The notes beneath the pieces are model-generated. The model had not been told where the DNA came from, ran no database searches, and was given only the letters and a program-made list of their open reading frames with translations. The position numbers and the translations under genes are program-made. 50,064 bases of DNA from Zooshikella ganghwensis DSM 15267 (lineage in GTDB: Bacteria > Pseudomonadota > Gammaproteobacteria > Pseudomonadales > Zooshikellaceae). Location: NCBI RefSeq assembly GCF_000428585.1, contig NZ_AUAF01000022.1, forward strand, positions 1 to 50,064, written 5' to 3'. Position 1 is the stretch's first letter. The number at the start of each line of letters is the position of its first letter. Positions 1 to 11,172 of this stretch are shown here, piece after piece.

Positions 1-177
1 AAGCAGGTGACGAATAAGCAGCTGGCGCTTTATCAATTTATTTTAAATCACCGGGCTTTTCAGCGTAGCCATCATGCTTATCTAGTAGGAAAGACACCAG
101 CGGAAGCCTTAACAGGCAAACCCCATGCTCACTGGCTGGAACTGTTAGGGTATCAACGGTTTAAGAAAGCCGTTTAG
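1..177 (+). CDS. Transposase-like protein, C-terminal fragment (5' end outside window)
   Basis: Frame 1 is open from the first base to a TAG at 175-177 and encodes about 58 residues. The peptide contains NHRAFQRS and GKTPAEALTGK followed by a short basic tail. This pattern (an N-H-R block, then a TPAEALTG block) is common at the C-terminus of DDE integrase/transposase proteins, where the last catalytic segment is followed by a 'SPAEAL'-type loop. The N-terminus and catalytic residues are outside the window, so the family cannot be named. A non-transposase origin is possible. Confidence 0.5.
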   Translation, partial: KQVTNKQLALYQFILNHRAFQRSHHAYLVGKTPAEALTGKPHAHWLELLGYQRFKKAV

Positions 178-280
178 CCACGCCTAAACTTCTTCTGTGA
201 AAATCATTTTTTATGCTGCTTCTGTAGTAGATCTGCGCTCGTCAAGTGTTCACTCAAAACACCTATTTCTGAACCATGCC

Positions 281-1015
281 CTATTTTTTTCTGGGAGCGT
301 AATCAAAAACATCCGCAGCAACATGATCAGCAGCGATACCCTCACTGATAAGTCCATCAAATGTAGCATAAACCATGGTGGGAGAGCCGCTAATATAAAA
401 GAAAGCATCTTTTATGCTTGCTAAATCTTCATGAACGGCTTCGATTAATAAACCTGAACGGTATACTTCATCTTCAATGGCTGAGTCGCTTACAACAGGG
501 TGAAAAACTATTTTATTTTCTTTAGCCCATTGTTGAGGAAGTGCTTTTAAATAAAACTGTTCAGATAATCTTGCTCCCCAATATAGGTGCAGTGGATAAG
601 GGTGTTTTTGCGCAAAACAATGTTCTAACATGCTTTTCATTTGCGCAAAACCGGTACCTGCAGCAATAAATACCAATGGTTTATTGGGTATTGTCGCTAG
701 ATGGCAATTTCCCAATGGTAAAGTAATGGAGAGTGTTTTTTGTTGTTGAATGTATTCAATAACTTGTTTTGAAAGTTCGCTATTTGGCAAGTACTGAATA
801 TGAAGTTCAAGCTGATAATCATGGTTATGGTAGTGTTCAGGCGCACTGGCAATAGATAAAGGACATTGTTGTTGATTGGGTAACTGTACTATTAAATATT
901 GACCAGCATAAAAAGAAGGTAGTTGTTCAGTAGTTTGTTGAAGGCGAACACGGAAAATATCATTAGGGAGGCGATCAATACTGTAGATGTTCACTGCTAA
1001 GGTTTTGGTAGTCAC
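281..1015 (-). CDS. fre: NAD(P)H-flavin reductase (Fre/LuxG family)
   Basis: The 244-residue protein has the ferredoxin-reductase-like fold: an N-terminal flavin-binding barrel (about 1-105) and a C-terminal NAD(P)-binding domain with an AAGTGF nucleotide loop (118-123) and LYWGAR (144-149). Fre enzymes use NAD(P)H to reduce free FMN, FAD or riboflavin. Reduced FMN is the precursor of the prenyl-FMN cofactor of UbiD, and fre sits beside ubiD in E. coli as it does here, 44 bp downstream on the same strand. The start is GTG, with a GGAG about 8 bases upstream. Oddity: the flavin-binding segment reads CPLS (51-54), whereas E. coli Fre has RPFS, so the usual Arg is Cys. Confidence 0.88.
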   Translation of the reverse strand: MTTKTLAVNIYSIDRLPNDIFRVRLQQTTEQLPSFYAGQYLIVQLPNQQQCPLSIASAPEHYHNHDYQLELHIQYLPNSELSKQVIEYIQQQKTLSITLPLGNCHLATIPNKPLVFIAAGTGFAQMKSMLEHCFAQKHPYPLHLYWGARLSEQFYLKALPQQWAKENKIVFHPVVSDSAIEDEVYRSGLLIEAVHEDLASIKDAFFYISGSPTMVYATFDGLISEGIAADHVAADVFDYAPRKK

Positions 1016-1059
1016 TGCTGGTGCTCCACAATTATAATTTCACATGCTATTTATTTTCG

Positions 1060-2526
1060 TTACATTATATTTAATTGGTCCCATAACTCATCAACTCGTT
1101 GTTTAACAGTTTCCGTCATCACAATGGGTTTGCCCCACTCTCGGTTTGTTTCACCAGGCCATTTATTGGTGGCATCCATCCCAACCTTAGAACCTAAACC
1201 TGATACAGGTGAAGCAAAGTCAAGATAATCAATAGGCGTTTGATCAACAAATGTCATATCACGCTGGGGGTCCATGCGTGTTGTCATTGCCCATATTACA
1301 TCTTGCCAGTTTCGGGCATCGACATCATCATCGGTAACAATAACAAATTTGGTATACATGAACTGTCGTAGGAATGACCATACACCCAACATGACTCTTT
1401 TAGCATGACCTGGATACTGTTTTTTGATGGTCACAACAGCAAGCCGATATGAGCAACCTTCAGGGGGCAAATAAAAGTCAACAATTTCTGGAAACTGCTT
1501 TTGCAAAATGGGTACGAAGACTTCATTGAGAGCAACGCCTAAAATGGCTGGCTCATCAGGTGGTCTGCCTGTATAGGTACTGTGATAAATGGGGTTTTTA
1601 CGATGCGTTATGCACTCTACGGTAAAAACAGGGAAGTTATCAACTTCATTGTAGTAGCCTGTGTGATCACCGTAGGGACCTTCCGGGGCCAGCTCATCCG
1701 GGTAAATATAACCTTCTAGTACAATTTCTGCACTGGCGGGCACTTGTAAGTCTGAAGTGTGGCACTTCACTAGTTCTGTTTTACTACCTCGCAGCAGGCC
1801 TGCAAATGCATATTCGCTTAAAGTGTCGGGAACTGGTGTGACAGCCCCTAAAATAGTGGCTGGGTCAGCACCTAAGGCAACTGCGACAGGAAAAGGCTTA
1901 CCTGGGTTAACACTTTGCCATTCTTGATAGTCTATTGCTCCACCTCGGTGTGATAACCAGCGCATGATAAGTTTATTGCGGCCCAGTAGCTGCATTCGAT
2001 AAATGCCTAAATTATAACGTGGCTTATGTGGGCCTTGGGTAATCACCAGTGGCCAGGTCACTAAAGGGGCTACATCTCCTGGCCAGCAGGTTTGAATAGG
2101 TAATGTGGTGAGATCAACATCTGAGGCTTCGAAAATTTCCTGTTGGCAAGGGGCTGTTCGAACCTGTTTAGGACTCATGTGCATGACTTGCTTGAAGATG
2201 GGTAACTTTTCCCAGGCATCCTTCATCCCTTTCGGTGGCTCAGGCTCTTTCAAGTAAGCCAGCAACTGACCGATTTCTCGTAAATGGGCAACAGACTCAG
2301 CACCCATACCATAAGCAACGCGCTCAGGTGTGCCAAAAAGGTTGGCTAATAAAGGAATTGAAGAGCCTTTAGGGGATTCAAACAGAAGGGCAGGGCCTTG
2401 TCGGCGTAAGGTTCGGTCAGCAATTTCGGTGATTTCTAAATAGGGATCAACAGGGTGTTTGATTCGTTTGAGTTCACCCTTTTTTTCTAACTGCTTGATA
2501 AAGTCTCGAAGATCTTTGTATTTCAT
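1060..2526 (-). CDS. ubiD: 4-hydroxy-3-polyprenylbenzoate decarboxylase UbiD
   Basis: The 488-residue protein has the usual UbiD length. It starts [10 protein letters not shown] and carries the family signature [12 protein letters not shown], whose acidic residue belongs to the catalytic site, plus the conserved stretch [14 protein letters not shown]. UbiD is a prenyl-FMN-dependent decarboxylase that removes the carboxyl group from the polyprenylated 4-hydroxybenzoate ring in ubiquinone synthesis. The C-terminal part ends with the conserved W-P-G-E-T-x-R-E-W-G motif. The gene lies upstream of fre on the same strand, probably in one operon. The ATG is preceded by a modest GGA. I see no truncation or frame problem. 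Confidence 0.96.
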   Translation of the reverse strand: MKYKDLRDFIKQLEKKGELKRIKHPVDPYLEITEIADRTLRRQGPALLFESPKGSSIPLLANLFGTPERVAYGMGAESVAHLREIGQLLAYLKEPEPPKGMKDAWEKLPIFKQVMHMSPKQVRTAPCQQEIFEASDVDLTTLPIQTCWPGDVAPLVTWPLVITQGPHKPRYNLGIYRMQLLGRNKLIMRWLSHRGGAIDYQEWQSVNPGKPFPVAVALGADPATILGAVTPVPDTLSEYAFAGLLRGSKTELVKCHTSDLQVPASAEIVLEGYIYPDELAPEGPYGDHTGYYNEVDNFPVFTVECITHRKNPIYHSTYTGRPPDEPAILGVALNEVFVPILQKQFPEIVDFYLPPEGCSYRLAVVTIKKQYPGHAKRVMLGVWSFLRQFMYTKFVIVTDDDVDARNWQDVIWAMTTRMDPQRDMTFVDQTPIDYLDFASPVSGLGSKVGMDATNKWPGETNREWGKPIVMTETVKQRVDELWDQLNIM

Positions 2527-2652
2527 TGGAGTCCAAAATATCTCATTCAGATCAGCATTATAGCCAGCCCTGAATTATGACAAAAGGGACGGTTTGTAAG
2601 GGAATTATTTATATTTGTCTAATAGTGATCACTCCAAAAACGTACTTCAGAT

Positions 2653-2678
2653 CAAAACCACCCACTTTAGTAGGCGGT
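2653..2678 (-). terminator. Rho-independent terminator downstream of rho
   Basis: Read on the minus strand, a nine-pair stem (ACCGCCTAC with GTGGGTGGT, two G-U pairs) with a four-base loop is followed by TTTTGA. It begins about 30 bases after the rho stop codon and separates rho from ubiD. Confidence 0.7.
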
Positions 2679-2706
2679 TATCTATTTAGAGGTGCCCTAT
2701 AGACTT

Positions 2707-3966
2707 TTATTTCCGCTTCATAGACTGGAAGAACTCTTCATTGGTTCGAGTATCTTTCATGCGGTCAGCGAGAAATTCAATGGCGGCAATTTCATCCATT
2801 GGGTGAAGTATTTTCCGCAAAATCCACATGCGTTGAAGCTCTTCTTCTGTCGTGAGTAAGTCTTCGCGGCGAGTACCTGAGCGAGTAATGTTAATAGCAG
2901 GGAAAACACGTTTTTCAGCAATGCGCCGGTCAAGGTGCAGTTCCATGTTACCCGTACCTTTAAACTCTTCGTAGATCACCTCATCCATCTTGGAGCCAGT
3001 ATCTACCAGAGCGGTAGCGATAATAGTCAAACTGCCGCCTTCTTCAATATTACGTGCAGCACCAAAGAAACGCTTTGGTCTTTCCAATGCATGTGCATCA
3101 ACACCACCTGTGAGTACTTTACCTGATGATGGAATGACTGTGTTGTATGCTCTGGCAAGACGAGTGATAGAGTCTAATAAAATGACAACATCTTTTTTAT
3201 GCTCAACAAGTCGCTTGGCTTTTTCAATAACCATTTCTGCCACTTGAACGTGACGAGATGGGGGTTCATCAAACGTACTGGCGACCACTTCACCGCGCAC
3301 AGAGCGGGCCATTTCAGTTACTTCCTCTGGACGTTCGTCGATGAGAAGTACAATAAGGTGGCACTCGGGGTTATTACGGGAAATATTGGACGCAATATTC
3401 TGTAGCATTAATGTTTTACCTGCCTTTGGCGGAGAAACAATCAAGCCACGTTGTCCTTTCCCGAAGGGTGCAACTAAGTCAATGATTCGTGCTGTTAAAT
3501 CTTCTGTGGAGCCATTACCGGCTTCCATTAACAGACGTTCTTGAGGAAATAATGGTGTTAAATTTTCAAATAATATTTTATTTTTTGCATTTTCTGGTTT
3601 GCCAAAGTTAATTTCATTAACTTTCAGCAGGGCAAAATAACGTTCGCCATCTTTAGGAGGGCGTATCTTGCCAGAAATAGTATCGCCTGTACGTAAATTG
3701 AAACGGCGAATTTGGCTGGGGGATACATAGATATCATCAGGGCCTGCTAGGTAAGAGCTGTCAGCAGAGCGCAGGAAACCAAAGCCATCTTGCAATATTT
3801 CAAGTACACCGTCGCCATAAATATCTTCACCACTACGGGCGTGACGCTTCAGTATTGAAAAAATTACATCCTGTTTCCGGGATCTGGCTAAGTTGTCTAG
3901 TCCCATTTGACTTGCAATTTCCAGCAATTCTGGGACGGGTTTTTGCTTTAATTCGGTAAGATTCAT
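2707..3966 (-). CDS. rho: Transcription termination factor Rho
   Basis: The 419-residue protein is the standard length for the hexameric ATP-dependent RNA helicase that ends transcription at rut sites. Visible parts are the N-terminal helical Rho_N domain (about 1-45), a cold-shock-like primary RNA-binding domain (50-125, with DGFGFLR), the Walker A PPKAGKT (179-185), the Walker B VILLDS ending in Asp265, and the R-loop region [16 protein letters not shown]. All catalytic elements are intact. The gene lies downstream of trxA on the same strand, but a 670-base untranslated stretch and a trxA terminator separate them, so rho probably has its own promoter and a long leader. The order trxA-rho is conserved in Pseudomonas. 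Confidence 0.98.
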   Translation of the reverse strand: MNLTELKQKPVPELLEIASQMGLDNLARSRKQDVIFSILKRHARSGEDIYGDGVLEILQDGFGFLRSADSSYLAGPDDIYVSPSQIRRFNLRTGDTISGKIRPPKDGERYFALLKVNEINFGKPENAKNKILFENLTPLFPQERLLMEAGNGSTEDLTARIIDLVAPFGKGQRGLIVSPPKAGKTLMLQNIASNISRNNPECHLIVLLIDERPEEVTEMARSVRGEVVASTFDEPPSRHVQVAEMVIEKAKRLVEHKKDVVILLDSITRLARAYNTVIPSSGKVLTGGVDAHALERPKRFFGAARNIEEGGSLTIIATALVDTGSKMDEVIYEEFKGTGNMELHLDRRIAEKRVFPAINITRSGTRREDLLTTEEELQRMWILRKILHPMDEIAAIEFLADRMKDTRTNEEFFQSMKRK

Positions 3967-4669
3967 AGCGGGTTATATGAAATAACAATGAAAGGTATAC
4001 TAAGTTGCTGTAGTGATAGCAGAAACTAAGGTATGTGTTTGATAATTACTAATTTGGTAAGTATTGTTTGAATCGAATATTCTATATTTCGTTTGTACAA
4101 TTATTTTGTACAGTTCGTTTCTCGATCGCACTATTGCTTGTAAATTAGTTTTTGTAAAGTATGTCGTGTTTTTGAATTTCTATCTTTTCAGTTTTTCTTT
4201 GTTTTACAACAAAATATTAGCTTCTGCAGTTAACTAACGTAACTAAATTACAGCATAACTTAATTACAGATTACAGTATAACAATAGATAGCGTATTACG
4301 AGAAAATCTCAACTACAAGTAACACATAAGGTTGGTATTTCTTGTTATGAGACTGCTTACTTCGACACAGCTGACTTTTTAATACCTTATAGTCAATACC
4401 TTAGAGGATATCACCTATAGTCTTCAGGGGTATCACTAACAAGGACTCACAGCTGATTACTGTAATAAGAATAGCTTCCTGCACTCAATTAGGCTAGTGT
4501 GCATAATCTAACACTGATAATAGATTCAGTCTACTCCTTAGTCCAGAAAAAAATAGGAATATGCTGTAAACGTTGTATGAGTCACTGTTAACAAGGGGGG
4601 GAATGTGATTCTGTTAAGGAAACAGTGCAGGCTACGCTGCACTGAGCTGACAAGGAAAATGGCTAAACT
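3967..4669 (-). promoter_or_regulatory. Long rho leader / promoter region
   Basis: About 700 bases between the trxA stop and the rho start contain no convincing gene. The sequence is AT-rich and includes a direct repeat of TTGTACA at about 4094-4117. On the rho-coding strand C exceeds G near the rho start, as expected for a rut-like leader. Autogenous attenuation through a long leader is known for rho in E. coli; its operation here is inference from length and composition. Confidence 0.4.
4621..4646 (-). terminator. Terminator of trxA
   Basis: A perfect eight-pair stem, CAGTGCAG (4623-4630) with CTGCACTG (4637-4644) around a six-base loop, lies about 25 bases beyond the trxA stop. On the minus strand it is followed by TTTCCTT. 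Confidence 0.65.
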
Positions 4670-4996
4670 TTAGATATTGCTATCAAGAAAAGCAGTCAGC
4701 TGAGACTTCGATAAAGCCCCTACTTTTGTTGCTTCAACATTACCATTTTTGAATAACATTAATGTGGGTATACCACGTACGCCGTACTTGGGCGGTGTTT
4801 TTTCGTTCTTGTCAATATCCATCTTGCATATAGTCAGTTTGCCTGCGTATTCTTCTGCAATCGCATCTAATACGGGCGCAATCATTTTGCAGGGGCCACA
4901 CCACTCAGCCCAGTAATCAACCAGTACAGGGCCTTCAGCGTTGAGGACGTCCTGGTCAAATGAGTCGTCAGTTACATGCTTGATATGTTCGCTCAT
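4670..4996 (-). CDS. trxA: Thioredoxin 1
   Basis: The 108-residue protein is a classical thioredoxin with the WCGPC redox centre at 32-36 and the cis-proline loop GIPT at 75-78. It reduces disulfides in cytoplasmic proteins and is itself reduced by thioredoxin reductase. The frame is open for 23 further codons upstream, but the ATG at 4996 has a GGAGA at ideal spacing and gives the family's usual N-terminus ([10 protein letters not shown]), so it is chosen. The gene is divergent from ppx and upstream of rho, the arrangement seen in Pseudomonas. Confidence 0.97.
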   Translation of the reverse strand: MSEHIKHVTDDSFDQDVLNAEGPVLVDYWAEWCGPCKMIAPVLDAIAEEYAGKLTICKMDIDKNEKTPPKYGVRGIPTLMLFKNGNVEATKVGALSKSQLTAFLDSNI

Positions 4997-5212
4997 GTCG
5001 CAGTTTCTCCAAGATATATTCCAAAACAAAATGGGGCCTATGATAGCACTCTGTTCCTTAAGCAAACAATTCGCTAAGATGACCCATTAAATTGCAGTAT
5101 TGTGATACTGACTTGTTGTTATTTGTTATTAATTTGTTGTAGTTGTTGTTGCCTTGGTGGATTTTAGACATCCACTCAGATAATAACAAAAATTAGCCAA
5201 TTTGGACTGCTG

Positions 5213-6727
5213 ATGACCGATAGCATATCCCGCTCAGAACATAATGACCAGTCCCTGATCGCAGCAATTGATCTAGGTTCAAACAGTTTTCACATGATTG
5301 TTGCGAGGCAGGAAGGTGATGAGATTAGGCCTATTGAGCGTTTAGGTGAAAAAGTTCAGTTAGCAGCAGGATTAGATGATCAAGGTGTGCTAAGTACTGA
5401 AGCCATGGAGCGAGGTCTGGCCTGTTTAAGTCGATTTGCCCAGTATGTTAGAGGTTTACCTGCTCAGCACATAAGAGTGGTTGGTACCAATGCACTACGT
5501 ATTGCAACCAATGCCGATGAGTTTCTTGCAGCGGCCGAAAATGTGTTAGGTCATGCCGTTGATGTGATTGCTGGCCGTGAAGAGGCGCGACTCATTTTCC
5601 AGGGAGTTGCACATACTATGGCTGGACAAGATGAGGCCCGTTTGGTTGTTGATATTGGTGGAGGAAGTACCGAGTTTGCCATTGGCAAAGGGTTTAATAC
5701 GACACTCCTGGAAAGTCTTCATATGGGGTGTGTGGTCTACACTAAACGTTTTTTTCAAGAGGGTTTGCTGAGTGCCCAAAATTTTCAAGCGGCCTATTAT
5801 GCAGCTCGATTAGAACTCCTGAATATAGTTGAAGACTGTCAACAAAATGCCTGGTCAGTAGCTATAGGCTCATCAGGTACGGTGAAATCTATTGCATTTG
5901 TCCTGCAAGGGTTGGGCATGACAGGTTCTGGTATTACGTTAGAAGGGCTAGAGCATCTTCGTCGACAAGTGATTGCGGCAGGACATGTGGATAATCTTAG
6001 CTTACCAGCACTCAAACCTGATCGTGTTGGTATTTTTCCCGCAGGGCTTGCTATATTGATGGCGGTTTTTGAAGCGTTTCAAATACCAAAGATGGCGTAT
6101 TCTGATGGAGCGTTACGAGAAGGTTTACTGTATGACATGCTGGGCCGCTTTCATCATGTCGATGTCCGGAATAAGACGGTTCAGGCTTTAATGCGTCGTT
6201 ATCATGTCGATATGAAACATGCCAAGCGGGTGTGTAAACACGCTATCAAATGTTTTGATCAAGTAAGCAAAGCTTGGTTTTTAGAGGCAGAAGACCGACA
6301 GTTGCTTGGTTGGGCTGCCCAGTTACACGAAATTGGCCTGGATATTTCTCATGCCCAATTTCATAAGCATGGTGCTTATATTATCAAACATGCAGACTTG
6401 CTGGGTTTTTCACGAGATGATCAGTTACGTTTAGCGATGTTAGTACGCTGTCACCGGCGTGCACTTTCAGAAGATGCATTTTTTGATTTAGTCCCTGGTG
6501 TCGCAACGCGTATGAATAAACTTGCTATCTTGCTAAGGATTGCGATTTTACTCAATCATGTTCGAGATGATGAGCTGTTGCCCGACTATAGTTTAGTGCC
6601 AACATCTTCTGGTCTGAGCTTAACACTGGGGGCTGGGTGGTTAGCTGAGCATCCATTAACACAGGCGGATTTTGAGCAGGAGCAACAGTATCTCACTAAG
6701 GCAGGTTTTAGTTTGTCTGTTCAGTAA
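5213..6727 (+). CDS. ppx: Exopolyphosphatase
   Basis: The 504-residue protein belongs to the Ppx/GppA group of the ASKHA superfamily. N-terminal ATPase-like motifs are clear: AIDLGSNSFHM near residue 19, VVGTNALR, AGREEARLI, and the phosphate-2 loop VDIGGGSTEF. The C-terminal half, with HEIGLDISHAQFHKHGAYI, matches the HD-like domain of full-length Ppx. The enzyme releases orthophosphate from the ends of long polyphosphate chains. It faces the polyphosphate kinase gene ppk, so synthesis and breakdown of polyphosphate are encoded tail to tail. Length fits Ppx rather than a short Ppx/GppA paralog. The ribosome binding site is weak. Confidence 0.95.
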   Translation: MTDSISRSEHNDQSLIAAIDLGSNSFHMIVARQEGDEIRPIERLGEKVQLAAGLDDQGVLSTEAMERGLACLSRFAQYVRGLPAQHIRVVGTNALRIATNADEFLAAAENVLGHAVDVIAGREEARLIFQGVAHTMAGQDEARLVVDIGGGSTEFAIGKGFNTTLLESLHMGCVVYTKRFFQEGLLSAQNFQAAYYAARLELLNIVEDCQQNAWSVAIGSSGTVKSIAFVLQGLGMTGSGITLEGLEHLRRQVIAAGHVDNLSLPALKPDRVGIFPAGLAILMAVFEAFQIPKMAYSDGALREGLLYDMLGRFHHVDVRNKTVQALMRRYHVDMKHAKRVCKHAIKCFDQVSKAWFLEAEDRQLLGWAAQLHEIGLDISHAQFHKHGAYIIKHADLLGFSRDDQLRLAMLVRCHRRALSEDAFFDLVPGVATRMNKLAILLRIAILLNHVRDDELLPDYSLVPTSSGLSLTLGAGWLAEHPLTQADFEQEQQYLTKAGFSLSVQ

Positions 6728-6764
6728 TAAATTGATGGCTGTGAATAAAAAGAACACAATAAAG

Positions 6765-6818
6765 AAAAAGCGTTTGCTGTAAACAGCGCACATCAGAAAA
6801 AATGATTATGATGTGCAC
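6765..6818. terminator. Hairpins between convergent ppx and ppk
   Basis: The 131-base gap between the two convergent stops contains GCACATCA (6788-6795) paired with TGATGTGC (6809-6816), and a smaller GCTGT/ACAGC stem next to it. On the ppk side the hairpins are followed by CTTTTTC. They probably end transcription from one or both genes. Confidence 0.5.
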
Positions 6819-6858
6819 TGTTACAAAGGAACGTTAGAAACCGTCCAATATTTGAGTG

Positions 6859-8988
6859 CTACCGTGCAAGTTTTTCCAATAGGATAAGCTGGGCGTTTTT
6901 GTCAGACTCTCCTTCAGGAGGATGATTCTGGATGTAACTGCCATCGGTTTGCAGCTCCCAGCTCATACAGTTATCACTCAAGTAAATATCAAGTTCTTTT
7001 TTAATGCGTAAGGCAAGTTTAGGGTTTTCAACAGGGAAGGCAGTTTCTACACGGCGATCAAGGTTACGCTCCATGCAGTCAGCACTAGAGCAAAAGACCC
7101 GTGGATTATTGTCATTACAAAAGTAGTAGACTCGGGTATGCTCTAAAAAGCGACCTACAATAGAGCGGACCCTGATATTATCAGATAGCCCTTTTATACC
7201 TGGACGTACGCAACAAGTGCCTCGAACAATTAAATCTATCTCCACCCCTGCCTGGGCAGCACGATAAAGTGCTTTAATAACTTTTGCCTCGGTCATGGAG
7301 TTGACTTTAATAATAATTTTGGCGGGCTTTCCTTCTTTTGCGTTATGCGCTTCGTTATAAATCAGTTCCAGTATGGTTTTCTTTAGGGTAAAAGGTGCAT
7401 GGAGTAGTTTTTTCACCTGCACAGCTTTACCCATACCTGTTAGTTGCTGGAACAGCTGATGTACATCTTCAGTTAATACTTTATTGCAGGTTAAAAAACT
7501 ATAATCGGTGTAAATTCGCGCATTGACTGCATGATAATTACCGGTGCCCAAATGCGCATAACGCTGCATTGTTTTCCCTTCGCGGCGAATAATCAATGCC
7601 ATTTTGGCATGGGTTTTATAACCTACTACACCATAAACAATGACTGCGCCCGCTTCTTGCAGCCGGCTGGCTAATTGCAGATTATCCTCTTCATCAAAAC
7701 GTGCACGAATTTCTATGACCGCAACGACTTCTTTACCATTACGTGCAGCATCAACCATGGCACTGACAATTTCTGAATTAGCACCAGTACGATATAAGGT
7801 TTGTTTTATTGCTAATACATTAGGATCTTTTGCTGCTTGACGTAAAACATCAACAACGGGGGTGAAGGACTCAAAAGGGTGTAAAAGTAAAATGTCATTT
7901 TTTTTGATAGCGCCCAGTAAATCCTCATTTTTAACCAGTGCTTTCGGAAAACCCGGGCTAAAAGGATCATATTGTAAGCTTGAGTGGTCTTCACTATTGC
8001 AAACACTCATTAAGCGGCCTGGGTTGACGGGACCATCAACTTGATAAAGCTCTTGCTCAGTCAGATTGAATTGCTTTAATAGAAAGTTCGTCAAAGGTTG
8101 CGGGCAGTTGGCAACTACTTCTAAACGAACTGCATCACCATAGCGTCTAGACCAAAGCTCCCCTTGGAGTGCTCTTGCGAGGTCTTCGACTTCTTCTGAG
8201 TCGAGGGTGAGGTCACTGTTACGTGTTAAGCGAAACTGATAGCAGCCTTTAACGGTCATGCCAGGGAAGAGATCTTCTACATGGCTGTGAATCATTGAAG
8301 ATAAAAAGACATAGCACACTTTTCCGTTACTGAGTTCTTCTGGGAGTTTGATGAGTCGAGGCAGTGAACGGGGGGCCGGGATAATGGCCATACCAGTTTC
8401 CCGACCAAAGGCATCTTTGCCTTCTAAAGAAACAATAAAGTTGAGAATTTTATTGGCTAACCTAGGGAATGGGTGTGCTGGGTCTAGCCCGATAGGGCTA
8501 ATAACAGGCAGAATTTGCTGGTTGAAGTAATCCTGTATCCAGGCTGCTTGCTTTGGCGTAAATTGTGTGCGCCGCAGGAAGCAGATATTTTGCTCTTCTA
8601 ACTTAGGGAGTAGTACATCATTTAAAATTTGATATTGTTTATTAACCAATTCATGAGTTTTTTGGGCTATTTCAGCTAACACCTGTTGCGGCTGTTTACC
8701 ATCTAGCCCCGATTTTTCTCGGGCAAAATTAATTTGTTGTTTTAGTCCGGCAACACGAATTTCAAAAAATTCGTCCATATTACTGCCAAAAATCAGCAGA
8801 AATCTTAAACGTTCAAGCAAAGGGTATGATTCATTCAAGGACTGTTCCAGAACCCGGGCATTAAATTCAAGATGGCTAAGTTCTCGATTAATGTAATAGT
8901 CGGGGTTTGATAAGTCAGTGATTTTGCTTGGCTCTTCAACAGGTTCGCTAGCAACCTCTTGAATGTCTTGACTGGCAGACAAGTTCAT
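6859..8988 (-). CDS. ppk: Polyphosphate kinase 1
   Basis: The 709-residue protein is a full-length PPK1, which polymerises the terminal phosphate of ATP into polyphosphate. The N and head domains are followed by two phospholipase-D-like catalytic domains. The histidine signatures are intact: YKTHAKM with His460, and [10 protein letters not shown] with His479 and His486. [11 protein letters not shown] (about 426-436) and the C-terminal [16 protein letters not shown] are also typical. The ATG follows AAGGAG at good spacing. About 18 extra residues precede the conserved start ([18 protein letters not shown]), a common variation. Confidence 0.97.
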   Translation of the reverse strand: MNLSASQDIQEVASEPVEEPSKITDLSNPDYYINRELSHLEFNARVLEQSLNESYPLLERLRFLLIFGSNMDEFFEIRVAGLKQQINFAREKSGLDGKQPQQVLAEIAQKTHELVNKQYQILNDVLLPKLEEQNICFLRRTQFTPKQAAWIQDYFNQQILPVISPIGLDPAHPFPRLANKILNFIVSLEGKDAFGRETGMAIIPAPRSLPRLIKLPEELSNGKVCYVFLSSMIHSHVEDLFPGMTVKGCYQFRLTRNSDLTLDSEEVEDLARALQGELWSRRYGDAVRLEVVANCPQPLTNFLLKQFNLTEQELYQVDGPVNPGRLMSVCNSEDHSSLQYDPFSPGFPKALVKNEDLLGAIKKNDILLLHPFESFTPVVDVLRQAAKDPNVLAIKQTLYRTGANSEIVSAMVDAARNGKEVVAVIEIRARFDEEDNLQLASRLQEAGAVIVYGVVGYKTHAKMALIIRREGKTMQRYAHLGTGNYHAVNARIYTDYSFLTCNKVLTEDVHQLFQQLTGMGKAVQVKKLLHAPFTLKKTILELIYNEAHNAKEGKPAKIIIKVNSMTEAKVIKALYRAAQAGVEIDLIVRGTCCVRPGIKGLSDNIRVRSIVGRFLEHTRVYYFCNDNNPRVFCSSADCMERNLDRRVETAFPVENPKLALRIKKELDIYLSDNCMSWELQTDGSYIQNHPPEGESDKNAQLILLEKLAR

Positions 8989-9163
8989 AATACTCCTTGC
9001 TAAGCAGTACGGACCAAATAGTCGATGGTCTGATTAATATTCATTATAGCGTCTGAAAACTTGTGTCGTTAAGTGATCCAACAACCACCACCGTGCTGGG
9101 TATCCCTACATAAAACATGATTAATAGGTAGCTGTTGTATAAGTGCTTCATGATGCTGATTAC

Positions 9164-9258
9164 TATACCCTTAGCGCGAATTACTTTATAGCACGAAGTT
9201 CTTGGCGTTTACCGGTTTGGCTTATAATACTGTTTCATAAAGGTTGGCCAAGGGTATA
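9164..9258. repeat. TATACCC-bounded palindromic element, 95-bp form
   Basis: The element begins TATACCCTTAGC and ends GGCCAAGGGTATA, so its ends form an imperfect inverted repeat of about 12 bases. It lies between ppk and hemB and shares end sequences with the 126-bp elements at 39552 and 48114, but its interior differs. Confidence 0.55.
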
Positions 9259-9281
9259 GCTAAGTAAAAAAATTATGATAA

Positions 9282-10415
<1,134 letters not shown>

Positions 10416-10592
10416 TCAAGCTTTTAAATGCTGAGCTTGATAAGCGATAATTTCTTTAAATTTACATAAAAATGTCATTTTTAATTTCCCTAGTCTAGCT
10501 GGGTGAAAATAGGCTATGATCTGCCTGTAAATTAATTATTAACCAGTAGAAGTTACTATTTATTAGCCGTGGATTAGCCTATGAGGAATTTT

Positions 10593-10922
10593 ATGTCGGT
10601 GTTTATTAGGAAGTTTTTTTTAGTATTATTTTTACCCTTCTTTAGTATGAGTGCCATGTATGTCAGTGCAGCTGGAGATGTTGAAGCCGGTAAGAATAAA
10701 GCAAAAATATGTAATGCCTGTCATGGTGAAGATGGTTATGCCAAAATACCTATTTATCCTCACTTGGCAGGCCAGAATGCTGCCTATTTGGAAAGCTCTC
10801 TAAAAGCATATCGAGCAAAACAGCGGCAAGGAGGGCAGGCGGTTGTTATGCATGCTCAAGCAGCTAACTTAAGTGATCAGGATATTGCCGATTTAGCTGC
10901 ATTTTATAATAGTCTAAAATAA
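10593..10922 (+). CDS. Small periplasmic class I cytochrome c
   Basis: This small secreted cytochrome (109 residues from this start) has an N-terminal hydrophobic signal ending near VSA-AGD and a single haem site CNACH (residues 40-44). A Met in the VVMHAQA segment is the likely sixth ligand. It resembles the c553/c4-like 'c-type cytochrome' modules with the [10 protein letters not shown] motif found in oxidase-linked electron carriers. The upstream ATG at 10581 is possible, but the ATG at 10593 has GAGGAA at good spacing. It is monocistronic, with a strong terminator just downstream. The redox partner is unknown. Confidence 0.9.
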   Translation: MSVFIRKFFLVLFLPFFSMSAMYVSAAGDVEAGKNKAKICNACHGEDGYAKIPIYPHLAGQNAAYLESSLKAYRAKQRQGGQAVVMHAQAANLSDQDIADLAAFYNSLK

Positions 10923-10952
10923 ACATTAATCGTTGCAGTTGTTAATTCTTCT

Positions 10953-10990
10953 AAAGCCTCAGAAATTCCTAAAAAGTGGCTGAGGCTTTT
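10953..10990 (+). terminator. Terminator of the cytochrome c gene
   Basis: A perfect ten-pair stem AAAGCCTCAG (10953-10962) / CTGAGGCTTT (10980-10989) ends in a T run, 30 bases after the stop codon. Confidence 0.85.
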
Positions 10991-10991
10991 G

Positions 10992-11119
10992 TATACTCTT
11001 CGCGAATGATTTTTAGGCTTTGTTACCATCGCTCTTCACCCCAGTCATTTAGTTTATCTAAACTCCTGGGGCTTCATCGCTCGGTGGTCTCGCCTAAATA
11101 ACCCTTCGCTGTGAGTATA
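10992..11119. repeat. Diverged copy of the 126-bp TATACCC element
   Basis: It starts TATACTCTTCGCGAATGATT and ends near GCTGTGAGTATA. Its interior keeps landmarks of the 39552 element in the same order (CTTCACCCCA, TGGGGCTTC, CTCGGTGG, CGCCTAAA). A second end-like sequence, GAATGATTCGTGAGGGGTGTATA, follows at about 11143-11165, suggesting a nested or tandem insertion between the cytochrome and alkB-like genes. Confidence 0.6.
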
Positions 11120-11172
11120 TACTACTTTATTTTGACACCTAAGAATGATTCGTGAGGGGTGTATATTATCCT

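Noticed and set aside
197-424. 75-residue frame opposite the fre gene end
   Set aside because: Largely antisense to fre; no similarity or translation signal.
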